A stretch of 64,000 bases of DNA from Limnomonas spitsbergensis. Lineage: Eukaryota; Chlorophyta; Chlorophyceae; Chlamydomonadales. Position 1 is the first letter of the stretch, and each line of letters opens with the position of its first letter. Both the position numbers and the translations under genes were made by a program. The notes below the pieces were generated by a model. That model saw only the letters and a program-made list of their open reading frames with translations, was not told where the DNA came from and searched no databases. Below are positions 33,538 through 45,924 of the stretch, in pieces. The stretch covers positions 3,038,001 to 3,102,000 of the forward strand of contig JAYJMM010000101.1 in NCBI GenBank assembly GCA_037349105.1, in the 5' to 3' direction.

Positions 33538-34866
33538 AGGGTGGTGCGCAATTCCACTTTTTTCAATCAGTCGGGCTTGTCTCTCCTGCTCAACAGGCGA
33601 GTGAGGTGGAATTCATGCGAGCCAATGTGCAGCACACCTCTTCGGAAAAATATAAACCAATCATGCTTTGCAAAAGGCCGTCCTACATGCATGCAAAATG
33701 CCACATGCCATGGGCTGGAGTCAGTATTGCAATGTCTATGCCCGGTTGCACCGTCTTTATGCTCGGATTTACTCAGATGTGACATCTTCTCAGAAGCCTT
33801 TTAGGAATGGGCCAGGCTGTGCGATCCGGAGATGCAATGTAGATAAATAATGAGGGGGTGTGGAAATTGAAAGAAACAAATATGGGGTCATACATATGAA
33901 CACAACCGGGAGCCAGAGTGGGAGATTCCTCAGTCTTTGAAATATCTGCATGCCATTCTTGCAGTTGTTCCACTCATGCATGGTCTTTGTTCCGCTCACC
34001 AGGGGCAATGTTGGACACTCACTTGTGTTGAAGTGGATGAGTGGATCTTCTCAACGCCGCACTCGTTTAGGATAATAAAATTGCAAAGCTGAGACCACCG
34101 AACGAGCGGGTGAGACCGGGGTTCTGACGCAACCTGTATTGGACGGCCAATAAGGAGAACTTGACGGAGCGAGCGAGGACTTGAACGGCCAATGCGCAGG
34201 CCACCGATGTGTTCCAGAAACTGCCGACTGAGTGGCTAGGAACGAAACCAGTCCGCACTGTAGGAGAATCGGATGTAGATTGCTTGGTAAGAATGAGCGG
34301 GCATTTAGATACAGGAGGCGCGTTCGCATCTTCCGCTTACCGAACGGCAGGAAACATCAGCGGCCATAGTGTGGATCTCGTGGAGCGCGTTCATACTAGC
34401 TAGGGCCACAAAACGGTTGCTCCGTGGATATTAAATACGGAGTCTTGAATCCACGTGTACGCCAAATGCCCCATGGAAGTACCGTCCTGCATGAGGCACT
34501 GCCCTCATCGGAATGAATTGAGCAGACAGACAATGAGACAAGTGGATAGACCATGAAACAAAAGCAGGCTACGCAGGTTGCATGGTGCATCCGGTCGGAA
34601 CCAGGCAAGTCTTGCACCTGTCTGTGTCTGTGCCTTCGGATCCAGTCATGCAACACCCGCCATGCTTGGCATGCATGAGTCCAAGAGGCCATGAGATATT
34701 AGCGGGCCATGCAGGTCACATGGTGCATCTGGTTGGATTCATGCATGCCATGCAACTCCAAGCACCCCATTTATGGCATGCATGGCGGATGATGTGGAGG
34801 GTTTGAGCAAAGTTATGTGTGATGGGGTGGAGCGCAAGTGTGCGTGTGTGTGGGGGGGGGGGCAGC
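33538..34866. other. Type I head-to-head 5' region between ANK3 and U4
   Basis: Homologous to the type II intervals but strongly diverged: only blocks such as the promoter box (33646-33661), 33955-34015, 34430-34680 and 34740-34790 still align. No gene is recognised. 34060-34350 has no counterpart that I can see in the other units. Confidence 0.5.
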
Positions 34867-35483
34867 TGTGTTGAGGGGTGGGGTGGCATATGCTGTGTAT
34901 TGTGTATATCTGATGGAGGGTACAGTGCAGGTCTGGTGCAGACGGCATGATGTAAATAGGTGTGATGTTTATTCTCATCCTTTATTTATTCCATCCTCTT
35001 CCCAACTTCTATCCCCTTCTCCCGCTTCCCTCCCTGAGGCAGGCATCCTGATGGTCTCCAGAAAGTACGGCTATCCTGCTGTCTGCCTAGTTTGCCTTCA
35101 ACATACACAAGAAGGCTTGGTCCCTCAAGGTAGGGGGGGTGGGGGGCGTTACCCAGTACCCAGGGGGTCAATGAGGTTCAACTCATTACTATATTCTGGT
35201 GCTTTTATGAATTCTATTAGCTGCATCCCCACCATTGTCTGTTCCCTCAATGCCTTGGTGGACATACCTTGGAGATCCACACTATGGTTGGGTCCCTCAG
35301 GGCATGCTGAAATGAGACCATGCTTGAAGCATTTTCATTTCGTCAAGCTGAAGCTGCAATAAGATGGATGGAGCTCTTCCGCCTGTTGACGTAGTCCAGC
35401 CTTAAGACTTACTTTAAATCAAATCTCAGCTTCATGGCTTGGACCTGGACTGGAGTAGTTGTCGGGAGCTTCTTTCTTAAGGC

Positions 35484-35709
35484 GAATTGAGAGTCTGAAT
35501 AGTTCAACTGGGTCCATTCCCTTTGCACTTGTGCAGAATGGCAGATATTCCAACCTGCCGGGGGAACAGCCCTTTCTTGGTTTCATTATTTGTTAAGTAA
35601 GGTAGACCTGTTTGTTATCCATTTCATTTGCAGATTAACCACTACCTGCCCGGATCGGAATGCTGCCTTAGCCATACATATATTCAGACTAAAAAAACTT
35701 AAAATACAG
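35484..35709 (+). repeat. Exon d acceptor duplications in U4
   Basis: Three units have acceptors near 35534, 35633 and 35709. The last two share ACCACTACCTGCCCG. 35484-35680 is the near-identical counterpart of the first 200 bases of the window, which fixes the phase of U1 in the array. Confidence 0.65.
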
Positions 35710-35778
35710 GATAACCACTACCTGCCCGACCGGGGCATAGCCTTCAGCCCTTGTGGGCAATACATGGCCCAAGTAGAG

Positions 35779-38165
35779 GTAAACCCTAGGTCAGCCTCCA
35801 CCCTGTTGCTCAGTCAGGCAGCAGCCAGCAGCAAGTAATCAGGCTTGATGCGATATAGCTGAAGAGCGCTTTTGAGTAGGTCAGCCTCCAGCTCAGCTGT
35901 AGGTAAACCCTAGGTCAGCGTCCACCCTGTTGCTAAGGCAGGCAGCAGCCAACAGCAAGTAATCAGGCTTCCTGCGATAGAGCTGACGAGCGCTTATGAC
36001 TAGGTCAGCCTCACCCTCAGCTTGAGGTAAACCCTAGGTCAGCCGCCACCTCAGCTGGGGGTAAACCCTAGGTCAGCCTCCACCTCAGCTGCAGGTAAAC
36101 CCTAGGTCAGCCTCAAACTCAGCTGGAGGTTCACCCTAGGTCAGCCTCAAACTCAGCTGGAGGTTAACCCTAGGTCAGCCTCCACCTCAGCTGGAGGTAA
36201 ACCCTAGGTCAGCCTCCACCTCAGCTGGAGGTAAGCCCTAGGTCAACCTCCACCTCAGCTGGAGGTAAACCCTAGGTCAGCCTCCACCGCAGCTGGAGGT
36301 ATACCGTAAGTCAGCCTCCACCTCAGCTGGAGGTAAACCCTAGGTCAGCTTCCACCTCAGCTGGAGGTAAACCCTAGGTCAGCCTCCACCTCAGCTGGAG
36401 GTAAACCCTAGGTCAGCCTCCACCTCAGCTGGAGGTAAACCCTAGGTCAGCCTCCACCTCAGCTGGAGGTAAACCCTAGGTCAGCCTCCACCTCAGCTGG
36501 AGGTAAACCCTAGGTCAGCCACCACCGCAGCTGGAGGTAAACCCTAGGTCAGCCTCCACCTCAGCTGGAGGTAAACCCTAGGTCAGCCTCCACCTCAGCT
36601 GGAGGTAAACCCTAGGTCAGCCTCCACCTCAGCTGGAGGTAAACCCTAGGTCAACCCCCACCTCAGCTGGAGGTAAACCCTAGGTCAGCCTCCACCTCAG
36701 CTGGAGGTAAACCCTAGGTCAGCCTCCACCTCAGCTCGAGGTATACCCTAGGTCAGCCTCCACCTCAGCTGGAGGTAAACCCTATGCCAGCCTCCACCTC
36801 AGCTGGAGGTAAACCCTTGGTCAACCCCCACCTCAGCTGGAGGTAAACCCTAGGTCAGCCTCCACCTCAGCTGGAGGTAAACCCTAGGTCAGCCTCCAAC
36901 TCAGCTGGGGGTAAACCCTAGGCCAGCCTCCACCTCAGCTGGAGGTAAGCCCTTGGTCAAACCCCACCTCAGCTGGAGGTAAACCCTAGGTCAGCCTCCA
37001 CCTCAGCTGGAGGTAAACCCTAGGTCAGCCTCCACCTCAGCTGGAGGTAAACCCTAGGTCAGCCTCCACCTCAGCTGGAGGTAAACCCTAGGTCAGCCTC
37101 CAACTCAGCTGGAGGTAAACCCTAGGCCAGCCTCCACCTCAGCTGGAGGTAAACCCTTGGTCAACCCCACCTCAGCTGGAGGTAAACCCTAGGTCAGCCT
37201 CCACCTCAGCTGGAGGTAAACCCTAAGTCAGCCTCCACCTCAGCTGGAGGTAAACCCTAGGTCAGCCTCCACCTCAGCTGGAGGTAAACCCTAGGTCAAC
37301 CCCCACCTCAGCTGGAGGTAAATCCTAGGTCAGCCTCCACCTCAGCTGGAGGTAAACCCTAGGTCAGCCTCCACCTCAGCTCGAGGTATACCCTAGGTCA
37401 GCCTCCAACTCAGCTGGAGGTAAACCCTAGGCCAGCCTCCACCTCAGCTGGAGGTAAACCCTTGGTCAACCCCCACCTCAGCTGGAGGTAAACCCTAGGT
37501 CAGCCTCCACCTCAGCTGGAGGTAAACCCTAGGTCAGCCTCCACCTCAGCTGGAGGTAGACCCTAGGTCAGCCTCCACCTCAGCTGGAGGTAAACCCTTG
37601 GTCAACCCCCACCTCAGCTGGAGGTAAACCCTAGGTCAGCCTCCACCTCAGCTGGAGGTAAACCCTAGGTCAGCCTCCACCTCAGCTGGAGGTAAACCCT
37701 AGGTCAGCCTCCACCTCAGCTGGAGGTTAACCCTAGGTCAGCCTCCAACGCAGCTGGAGGTAAACCCTAGGTCAGCCTCCAACTCAGCTGGAGGTAAACC
37801 CTAGGTCAGCCTCCACCTCAGCTGGAGGTAAACCCTAGGTCAGCCTCCACCTCAGCTGGAGGTAAACCCTAGGTCAGCCTCCACCTCAGCTGGAGGTAAA
37901 CCCTAGGTCAGCCTCCACCTCAGCTGGAGGTAAACCCTAGGTCAGCCTCCACCTCAGCTGGAGGTAAACCCTAGGTCAGCCTCCACCTCAGCTGGAGGTA
38001 AACCTTAGGTCAGCCTCCACCTCAGCTGGAGGTAAACCCTAGGTCAGCCTCCACCTTAGCTGGAGGTAAACCCTAGGTCAGCCTCCACCTCAGCTGGAGG
38101 TAAACCCTAGGTCAGCCTCCAACTCAGCTGGAGGTAAACCCTAGGTCAGCCGCCAAGTTAGCTGG
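35779..38165 (+). repeat. Minisatellite A (34 bp), 2.4-kb array in U4
   Basis: The array starts at the exon d donor (GTAGAG|GTAAACCCTAGG). The first two units are long, about 122 bp, and contain CAGGCAGCAGCCAGCAGC and AAGTAATCAGGCTT. From about 36000 it becomes regular, about 63 units of 34 bp: CAGCTGGAG|GTAAACCC, then TAGGTCAGCCTCCACCT. A submotif with CTTGGTCAACCCC recurs about every 136-170 bp, so the array also grew by blocks of several units. Confidence 0.92.
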
Positions 38166-38400
38166 AGATAAAACCTAAGGCAGCCTTCAAATCAGTTAGG
38201 CAGCAGCCAGCAGGTCAAGTTCTAGGGCTTATTGCCACCAGAACCCTCGGCTACCTACACTGATTTAGCTGAAATGTAGCGGAAAGCGCTCATAAGACGA
38301 AAACAGCTGTTAGCGTGCCATCAGCAGGAAATAACAAACGGCTTTTTTGTGTCCTTTGATTTTCTGTTACAAATGCAACCCGTGGAGACCAGTCCAACCT
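38166..38400 (+). other. Intron segment after array A in U4
   Basis: Array remnants merge into CAGCAGCCAGCAGG and AGAACCCTCGGCTACC, as in U2 and U5 before their exon e region, and then a stretch shared with U1 (38340-38392). No exon is seen. Confidence 0.5.
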
Positions 38401-39013
38401 TCCCTCAGCGGTAAAGATGCAAGATGTCAGCATTGAAAACACCCCCTCGTCATCCCAGCTGCATAATTTCAAAATTCCCACCTTTTGATTCTCAACCCTC
38501 CGACCCAAAGCCCCTCTATAGCTCCTGCCCCCCGCCCAGCGACATGAATACCGATGCCACGTCAGCGTGTGTGACACCAACTCATTAACACCAACTCATG
38601 AATGGCCTATTCTGCATCGTTCCAACCTTCTCCAAAGAAACCCCTAAACCCTCTACTCCGAGCCCTCCCCCCCCCGCTAAAGGTCCAGAGCAACATCTTC
38701 TCCTGGACTCAGCTGCAGCACTTCCAAACCTCCAATTATTAACCCTCAACCTTCAACCCTCCTCTCCCCCCCTGATACCAAGAACCCTTGAAGACCATGA
38801 CAGTGTATACGAAATCTCCTTATGGTTCCAGCAGCAGCACTTCCAAACCTTAAACTCTGAACCATAAAACTAAACCCTCAACACTCCTCCCCCCACAGCA
38901 GTACCATTGTTGGGATCATGCCGGTGTTTACGGTACGGCTTCGTGCTCCCAGCTGCAGCACCTCCAAACCCCCGTACATCTCTCAACCCTTCACCCTCCT
39001 CGCCCCCCCTCAG
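38401..39013 (+). repeat. Exon e junction duplicated in tandem in U4 (about 113-122 bp period)
   Basis: Copies of the exon e beginning occur near 38420, 38556, 38797 and 38919, ahead of the full exon at 39014. Later units read CATGACAGTGTATACG, CATGCCGGTGTTTACG and CATGTCAGCGTTTATA, each followed by TCCCAGCTGCAGCAC or similar and preceded by a C-rich tract and CAG. In frame, the 38919 unit gives HAGVYGTASCSQLQHLQ beside HVSVYNTASCSQLHRF in the real exon. Confidence 0.7.
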
Positions 39014-39192
39014 CGATACGAATGTTGGGGCCATGTCAGCGTTTATAACACGGCCTCCTGCTCCCAGCTGCACCGTTTCCCAGCATCCGCCTCACATGCC
39101 ACTGAGATGTCATGGTCGCCGGATGGGGGCTGTGAGGCGCAGCTGGATGGTCCACTCACCTACAGTGTGGCAGTACATGCTATCGATGACAG

Positions 39193-39700
39193 GTGGGAGG
39201 TGCAGTCGGCCTGTACTGGTTCAAATCTCCTTGGAAGATCACAAGATGGCGCATGGGACATAACCCTCTTTGCAACCCAGCTGAATCCCCCACGTTTGTT
39301 ATGACACCCACACGGCAGGCCACACACGTTTCTATGAGACCCACACGGCAGGCCCCTCGCTGATCTTTTGCTGCGGAAGGGCACATATGTTTCTTACTTG
39401 CCCCTTTGATGTCCCTTGTTGGCCTCTGAGTTTGAGGGGGGAATCCTGACGGCTGTCTATTTTCTGTTGCTCGGCAGGCCGCTGGTTGCGTGTCAGACCC
39501 TGATACTCGGTTGTATGTTATTACCCGGAAGGCCCTGTACCTTTTTTATTATTATCTACAGGCAGGCCCTGAACCCCTTTGATCACTCGCATTGACGGAC
39601 CCCTGGCCTGGTGTGAGAGGTATGAACTCATGACGTCCAGCTATTGTTTTATTACATGGCAAGACCCTGAACCCTGTTGAGCCCCATGCCCCTTGCTGAG
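39193..39700 (+). other. Intron between exons e and e2 in U4
   Basis: Contains CTCGGCAG|GCCGCTGG (about 39472-39487), the type I version of the micro-exon e' acceptor, and only two C-type monomers (39527-39585). This is the unexpanded state of the intron that holds arrays of 4.2 and 7.8 kb in U3 and U5. Confidence 0.55.
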
Positions 39701-39829
39701 TGGAGGCCTATAAATATGCGATAGGGATCAAGTCCAACAACTGGGATCCATCCGGGCAGTTCCTGGCTGTGGGGAGGTACGATGAGGTGGGTAGGGGACT
39801 TATGATGGTAACGAGATGTGTGGGAAGGG

Positions 39830-40060
39830 GATGGGAAACTTGGAACGTTGGAGCCCCTAGCTCGGTTACACACCAGGCAAGCCCTGACTGCTGCCCTGAC
39901 GTCGCGGCGCAGCCATTGCCACCATTGCTGTTGGAGCAGCAGGCTCGCCTTGCGATGGGCGCCGGAATTTCCGGTCCTATCGTGGGCGTCCCGGATGGCT
40001 GCCAGCCGCTCTTCGGGCGGGGAAATCACACAGCAGCGTCCATGTTCCACTATTCGACGT
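39830..40060 (-). pseudogene. Retrotransposon integrase zinc-finger (H2C2) remnant, antisense in U4
   Basis: The minus strand reads ERLAAIRDAHDRTGNSGAHR, then LLQQQWWQWLRRDVRAAVRA and CLVCNRARGSN. The His pair and CxxC of the H2C2 finger are visible. It is homologous to 12888-13180 in U2, so the insertion predates the split of the two unit types. No other retrotransposon domain is present. Confidence 0.7.
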
Positions 40061-40452
40061 GCTCTTAGTCTTCCGGTGTTTGGAACTCCGACTCCCCGGC
40101 ATGAGCGTGCGTATTTCTCATGAAACCTAGGGTTGACTGCACACTATTAGAGCACACACGCGCCCCTAGCTGATGTTTCCCCACACAAACATATATTGGT
40201 ACTCTTCGAGTTTCCAGAAGGCACTTTGTTACTTTGCCGCCTTTTAGGCTAAGAAATCCAGAACCCTTTTTGGAGGTGCGTATTCTGCACATTCAATGCC
40301 CTGACCTGAACAGAAGATCAACCCGAAATGCAAATTTAAATATTGGCGGAAGATCCTTTCTCCCTCGCATCCCCTCACCCATCAGATGAGGCTGCGTAGA
40401 GTCATTCAGTGTAGCCAGCCCACTCCCGTATCCTCCCTCCTCCACCCATCAG
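40061..40452 (+). other. Intron ahead of exon f in U4
   Basis: 40061-40345 is not shared with other units in the window and has no recognised gene. 40346-40452 matches U2 13580-13688 and includes the duplicated CCCATCAG acceptor region. Confidence 0.5.
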
Positions 40453-40604
40453 GTCTATTGAGGTGGAGACCTGACAGCCGCTACCTCGCCTCAGTCAGTC
40501 CAACCAGCCCCAGATCTGTGTGGATCTGGGATATGGATGTGGGTCAGCTGGGTGCAGTACTCATGCACCTGGCTGAGGTCACAGACATGCAATGTGCACC
40601 ACAG

Positions 40605-42095
40605 GTGGGGCTAGGGTTTGGGGGGTAGGTGGGTTTAGGACAAGGCGGATGGGGCTAGGGCAAGGCAGGTGGGTTTAGGGGGGACAGTTGGGTTAGGGGC
40701 AAGGTAGGTGGGTTTAGGGGGGCAGGTGGGTTTAGGGGGGGCAGGTGGGTTTAGGGCAAGGCAGGTGAGTTTAGGGGGGACAGGTGGGTTAGGGGCAAGG
40801 CAGGTGGGTTTAGGGGGACAGGTGGGTTTAGGGCAAGGCAGGTGGGTTTAGGGGGGACAGTTGGGTTAGGGGCAAGGCAGGTGGGTTTAGGGGGGACAGG
40901 TGGGTTAGGGGGGACAGGTGGGTTAGGGGCAAGGCAGGTGGGTTTAGGGGGACAGGTGGGTTTAGGGCAAGGCAGGTGGGTTTAGGGGGGACAGGTGGGT
41001 TTAGGGCAAGGCAGGTGGGTTTAGGGGGGACAGGTGGGTTAGGGGCAAGGCAGGTGGTTTTAGGGGGACAGGTGGGTTTGGGGCAAGGCAGGTGGGTTTA
41101 GGGGGGTAGGTGGGTTTAGGGCGAGAGGTGGGTTTAGGGAAAGGCAGGTGGGTTTAGGGGGGACAGGTCGGTTAGGGGCAAGGCAGGTGGGTTTAGGGGG
41201 ACAGGTGGGTTAGGGGCAAGGCAGGTGGGTTTAGGGGGGTAAGTGGATTTGGCGCAAGGTAGGTGGGTTAAGGGCGAGGCAGGTGGGTTTATGGGGGGCA
41301 GGTTGGTTTAGGGGGGACAGGTGGGTTTAGGGGGGACAGGTGGGTTTTGGGGGGACAGGTGGGTTTAGGGGGACAGGTGGGTTTAGGGCAAGGCAGGTGG
41401 GTTTAGGGGGGACAGGTAGGCTTAGGGGGGACAGGTGGGTTTAGGGGGAACAGGTGGGTTTAGGGGGGACAGGTGGGTTTAGGGGGGACAGGTGGGTTTA
41501 GGGGGAACAGGTGGGTTTAGGGGGGACAGGTGGGTTTAGGGGGGACAGGTGGGTTTAGGGGGGGCAGGTGGGTTTAGGGGGGACAGGTGGGTTTAGGGGG
41601 GACAGGTGGGTTTAGGGGGGACAGGTGGGTTTAGGGGGGACAGGTGGGTTTAGGGGGGACAGGTGGGTTTAGGGGGGACAGGTGGGTATAGGGGGGACAG
41701 GTGGGTTTAGGGGGGACAGGTGGGTTAAGGGCAAGGCAGGTGGGTTTAGGGGGGACAGGTGGGTTTGGGGAAAGGCAGGTGGGTTTTGGGGGGGCAGGTG
41801 GGTTTAGGGGGGACAGGTGGGTTTAGGGGGGACAGGTGGGTTTAGGGGGGACAGGTGGGTTTAGGGGGGACAGGTGGGTATAGGGGGGACAGGTGGGTTT
41901 AGGGGGGACAGGTGGGTTTAGGGGGACAGGTGGGTTTAGGGCAAGGCAGGTGGGTTTAGGGCAAGGCAGGTGGGTTAAGGGGGGGCAGGTGGGTTTAGGG
42001 GGGGCAGGTGGGTTTAGGGTGGGCAGCTGGGTTTAGGGGGGGCAGCTGGGTTTAGGGGGGGCAGGTGGGTTTAGGGGGGACAGGTGGGTGGGTTA
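40605..42095 (+). repeat. Minisatellite B (19-20 bp), 1.5-kb array in U4
   Basis: About 75 units follow the exon f donor (CACCACAG|GTGGGGCTAGGG). The left part is rich in GGGCAAGGCAGG variants, the right part in GGGGACAGG variants. It ends at GGTTAAGTTGAGATGCTG as in U1 and U3. Confidence 0.92.
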
Positions 42096-43259
42096 AGTTG
42101 AGATGCTGTACAGCACATCACCTGTGTGACAAGAGACGCCGGGCAACCTCCTGCCCACCGTGCAATTATCAGGGTTATTATGAAATGTCACTTATATAGT
42201 CACTTATATAGTCACTGATAGCTATCAGGCTAGGGCAGCCTCCTGGCCACTGTGACCACCCGCTACATATATATTTCCAGACTGAGTATTTAGCGCTGTC
42301 GCATGAATCTTGAACAATTAAATCTGCAATGTTGCTGACTGGCTCTGCTGCTGAGTCCGTATACATGCAGGACAGCCTCCTGGCCACGGCGACCTCCACC
42401 TCCCGGCTCTACATGTGGGTGTCGTTGGGGGCATCCGTGGTGCTCATCCCGCTCCGGAACTTCCAGGTGGGGAAGCTGGTGCCGAATGTCGGTGTGGATG
42501 CCTCTCTTGTCCGCTGGATTGGAGTGTCATGGGCATGTGCTGTTACAGTGTTAACTCAACCAGCGACAGCCGCTTTGGGAAGAGCCAGGCTGATGAGCGA
42601 ACCGGTTGGAAGGCTATGAAGAGGAGCTAAAAGGGTAAATCGGAGACAAGTTATGAAAGGAGGCAGACAGGCGAGACAGCAAAGCGCAGAGCTGGAAGGT
42701 ATGGCGGGGAAAGCATAGGTCATAGGCTGGTCGCCACATCGCAATATCACTTCTGGTAGCTTCTGCTGCTGCCGAAAATCTTAGCCATGCCACTTGATTA
42801 CCATACTTCCCTGCTCCTCAACCTGATTGCATGATTACATTCCATCGGCCAGACATCATGCCGCAGGTGTGCGGTGCGAACCCTGCCAAGGTTCATTTCA
42901 TACCGTGTTCCAGGTGAAAGCGGGGAAAACGTCTGGCGCTTCGTTGTATGTGCCCCGCAGAATGTCGTGAGCGGGCTATCCTTGGTATGATGGAACTGCT
43001 GTGGGTCGAGCGGTCTCACGCCTCCTGCTTCGGCGGAGGAGGAGTCTTTCTTTCTGGTCTCATGCGCTAGCTCCCGCGCGCCTTGCAACACCACCCTTGA
43101 TTACTATCCATAGACTGAACCCTGAGCCCTGATCGTTACCCTCAATCCTGCTGCATGCACGCCGTGTGCGCTGATTGCCACATGGCAGCAACACCTCTGA
43201 TTACTTTCCTTAGACTGAACCCTGAGCCCTGATCGTTACCCTCAATCATGTTGCATGCA
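42096..43259 (+). other. U4 3' introns with exon g and the acquired segment
   Basis: Same layout as U3: intron, exon g 42371-42466, a block shared with U3 and U5 (about 42570-42720), the 190-bp segment shared only with U3 (42877-43069), a decayed exon h copy near 43150-43200, then exon h. Confidence 0.5.
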
Positions 43260-43331
43260 TGCGGTGTGAGCTGGTTGCCACATGGGAGCAGCTTCTTGTT
43301 AACTTCCAAGGATTGTTTCAGCTGTCCCTGA

Positions 43332-44943
43332 ATGGCTGTCGGCAACCAATGACGGATGGTCTTAGCTACAGCCGGCCTGCCGGCAATAAGTGACAACGTC
43401 CTCAGCTACCGGGAATCAGTGACGGCCGGTCTTAGCTCTAGCGGTATTCATCCTTCAACTGTGTGTATATGGCTGCGGGGGAAATCAATGGGGGGCCCTC
43501 TTGACTACGGCAAGTATGCTTACTGTTATAAATGGAAAATTTCATGGCTGACCAGCAAGGATCTATTACAGCAAGGCTGCATTTCAGCATCCTCCGACTC
43601 TTGAATTGTACGGCTGTGAATGTGGACTGGGGCTAGTGCTGGGCATGCAGGGTTTAGTAAAGGGTTGCTTCAGCTACAATTCAGCTACATCAAGGCATGC
43701 TGGGAGTTGGAGCAGTGCGGCTTGCTGCCTGAGCTACATGATGCAGCCAGGCCGGTCCTTCACTCGTGATGGATGGCTTGCTCTACCCCTCGCTTGTGAC
43801 TCGCTGGAAATTAATGCTCCACTAGCCTTCTTACAGGTGGCCTTAGCTTACTGGATTTTATATTCATGAGGTCAGGTGTGGTGTCGTGGCACGACCATGC
43901 TGGCCTAATGTTGAAACGAGGACACAAAACCATCTTCCTACATGTGTACATCTTGACCACCTTTTCAGCATGGCCCAGATGGATATCATCATTGACATCT
44001 TGACCACACCCGCAGTCAACACAGCCTAATTCCGTTTCTAAGCCACCGCACTATTGATCCGGGAAATGGATTGAACGGCATTAAAGTGTTCACTTGTCAA
44101 GAACATGATACCTCTGGGCCATGCTCAAAAGGAAAAGATCTCGGCCGTGTGGCCGCCCGATTTTCTGGTCAGGAGGGAGAACATTAACGTAAGGCTAGAG
44201 GAGAAAAAAGGGACATACGGAATAAAGAAAAGGAACAGACCATGCCAACTTAAATAAAGTCTGTAGAATCCTCAGCCCGTTCTGATCCTAGCCCTGAACA
44301 AAGAGAAAACCAAACAAACGTACTAGTCAGTTGGTCAGGAAAAGGGAAACAACGGCCTCTGAAACGACTTGCCTCAACGATAAACTACCACACCCTTCAC
44401 AAAAGTCAGAGCATCCCACCCTGGCCTGCCCAGGTACAAAGCGTGGATGTCTGTAGCACCGTCTTGTAGGCCTGTCCATACCCGCTCTCTGAATGTAAGG
44501 TGATCTTACACGCAGGGATGTGTTTAAATGTGCAAAGGCAGAAGATTTGACAATGACTGACATGCACGAGGACCAACAAATTGAGAAGAAATGTAAACAT
44601 GTACCGGATTTTCTTTCCCGTTTCCGGTAGTCCCTAAATCCGTTTACATGTGTAGTACGCCTCCTTAGCGCCTGGGGAAAATACTATACAACCTCTGGAA
44701 CACAACGAGGAAAAACTAAAAAGCATGATGATGATATTGCTTTCAGGGAAATACCTTTAAATCACCTTCAAAAATATATTCATGGACAGCCCAGATAAGA
44801 TAGGAGAGGCAGATGATGAAGTGGAAGACAACATGCAATGTTTGAAACACACGAGGAACGCTAGGAGAGTCGTGGGTGTATATCTGACCCTTGCATAGTT
44901 AAGACCAGCAATCCATTTCACTTCCACAGTGACATGATGCCTC
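43332..44943. other. Tail-to-tail region between U4 and ANK4
   Basis: Shared 3' flank as at 5573-7151. No gene is recognised. The plus-strand signal is TGTAC here; minus-strand TGTAA is at 44644-44648. Confidence 0.55.
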
Positions 44944-45924
44944 TTATACAAGCGGAAACATGCCGCAGCGTTCCCGCAGCATCTGCAGGACAGCTGTGTG
45001 ACCCCCTCTCCTAGCCAAGGACATTGCCCGTCCAACTTGACAGTCAGCACGAGGGGCATTCTCACTGCAATCCAGCAGCAGCCGCACCACCGCCTCATGG
45101 CCATTCCCAGCTGCCCTCACTAGTGCCTCCCCATTCAGGCAGTCCGCACGAGGTGCATGCTCCCTCCACCCCAACAGCAGATGCACCACCGCCTGGTGGC
45201 CACTCTCGGCTGCAATCACCAGTGCCCTCCCATCCCGGCAATCAGCATGAGGGGCATGCTCCCTCCACCCCAACAATAGCCGCACCACCGCCTCATGGCC
45301 ATTCCTGGCTGCAAACACTAGTGCCGACCCATGCTCATCGCAGTCAGCACGTGGGGCATGCTGCCTCCACCCCAACAACAGCTGCACTACTGCCTCGTGG
45401 CCATTCCTGGCTGCCAACACAAATGCCTGTCCACCCTGGCAATTGGCCCAAGGTGCATGCTCCGTCCACCCCAACAACAGATGAACTACCGCATAGTGGC
45501 CACGCTTGGCTGCCAACACCAATGCCTGCCCATCGTGGCAGTCTGCCTTTGCACCAAGATTGAGGATGAGCCTCACCAACTCCAGACCGTCAAATTCCTG
45601 ACTATTGCAGCCCACAGCTCTCATGAGGGCCTGTTCAGGACCGTGTACTGCTATCATGGCATGAGCTAGGTTAATGCGCCATGCCCTGAGGCAGTCGCGC
45701 CAAAGCCTGCACACCCGCCACGCTCCATACTGCACCCGGCTGGGAGGAAGGGGGCCAGGCGCAGGAGGGCCTTGATCATTGCATAGCCATGCATCTGCAT
45801 TGCTGAGGATGATGCCAAGGATGTCCGCGTTGAGGAGGCAGGCGAAGATGGCTGGGTCCTCGCTTGGGGAAGGAGAAGCAGATGTATCTGTTTCGATAGT
45901 CTCAGTGGATGCAAATGAGGACAT
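44944..45924 (-). CDS. ANK4: F-box-like protein with 6 ankyrin repeats (326 aa)
   Basis: Near-identical to ANK2: MSSFASTETIETD, F-box-like segment (LNADILGIILSNADAW, VQYGAWRVCRLWRDCLRAW) and six 33-residue ankyrin repeats including the same CDEHGSALVFAARNGH variant, ending in ALQMLRERCG. Two residues are missing before the F-box relative to ANK2. The frame is open upstream to 46161, but that extension depends on small indels not shared with ANK1 or ANK2, so I start at 45924. It faces U5. Function as for ANK1; inference only. Confidence 0.85.
   Translation of the reverse strand: MSSFASTETIETDTSASPSPSEDPAIFACLLNADILGIILSNADAWLCNDQGPPAPGPLPPSRVQYGAWRVCRLWRDCLRAWRINLAHAMIAVHGPEQALMRAVGCNSQEFDGLELVRLILNLGAKADCHDGQALVLAAKRGHYAVVHLLLGWTEHAPWANCQGGQAFVLAARNGHEAVVQLLLGWRQHAPRADCDEHGSALVFAARNGHEAVVRLLLGWREHAPHADCRDGRALVIAAESGHQAVVHLLLGWREHAPRADCLNGEALVRAAGNGHEAVVRLLLDCSENAPRADCQVGRAMSLARRGGHTAVLQMLRERCGMFPLV

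Larger units (their letters stand above)
34867..43331 (+). pseudogene. WRAP73: WRAP73-like WD-repeat gene, copy U4 (type I), the most complete but still broken
   Basis: Exons seen: partial b about 34880-34950 (GTVQVWCRRH, low certainty), c 35043-35129, d 35710-35778 (GIAFSPCGQYMAQVE, donor GTAAAC), e 39014-39192 (HVSVYNTASCSQL, MSWSPDGGC), e2 39701-39786 (YAIGIKSNNWDPSGQFLAVG), f 40453-40604 (RPDSRYLASVSP, SVWIWDMDVGQL), g 42371-42466 and h about 43260-43331. It is the only copy in the window with exon e2. Exons d, e, e2, f and g are open and closest to the animal protein. Exon c has two in-frame stops (TGA before WSP, TAG after LLSA), and exon h has lost its acceptor and stops early. Array A fills the intron after d and array B the intron after f. 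Confidence 0.8.
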
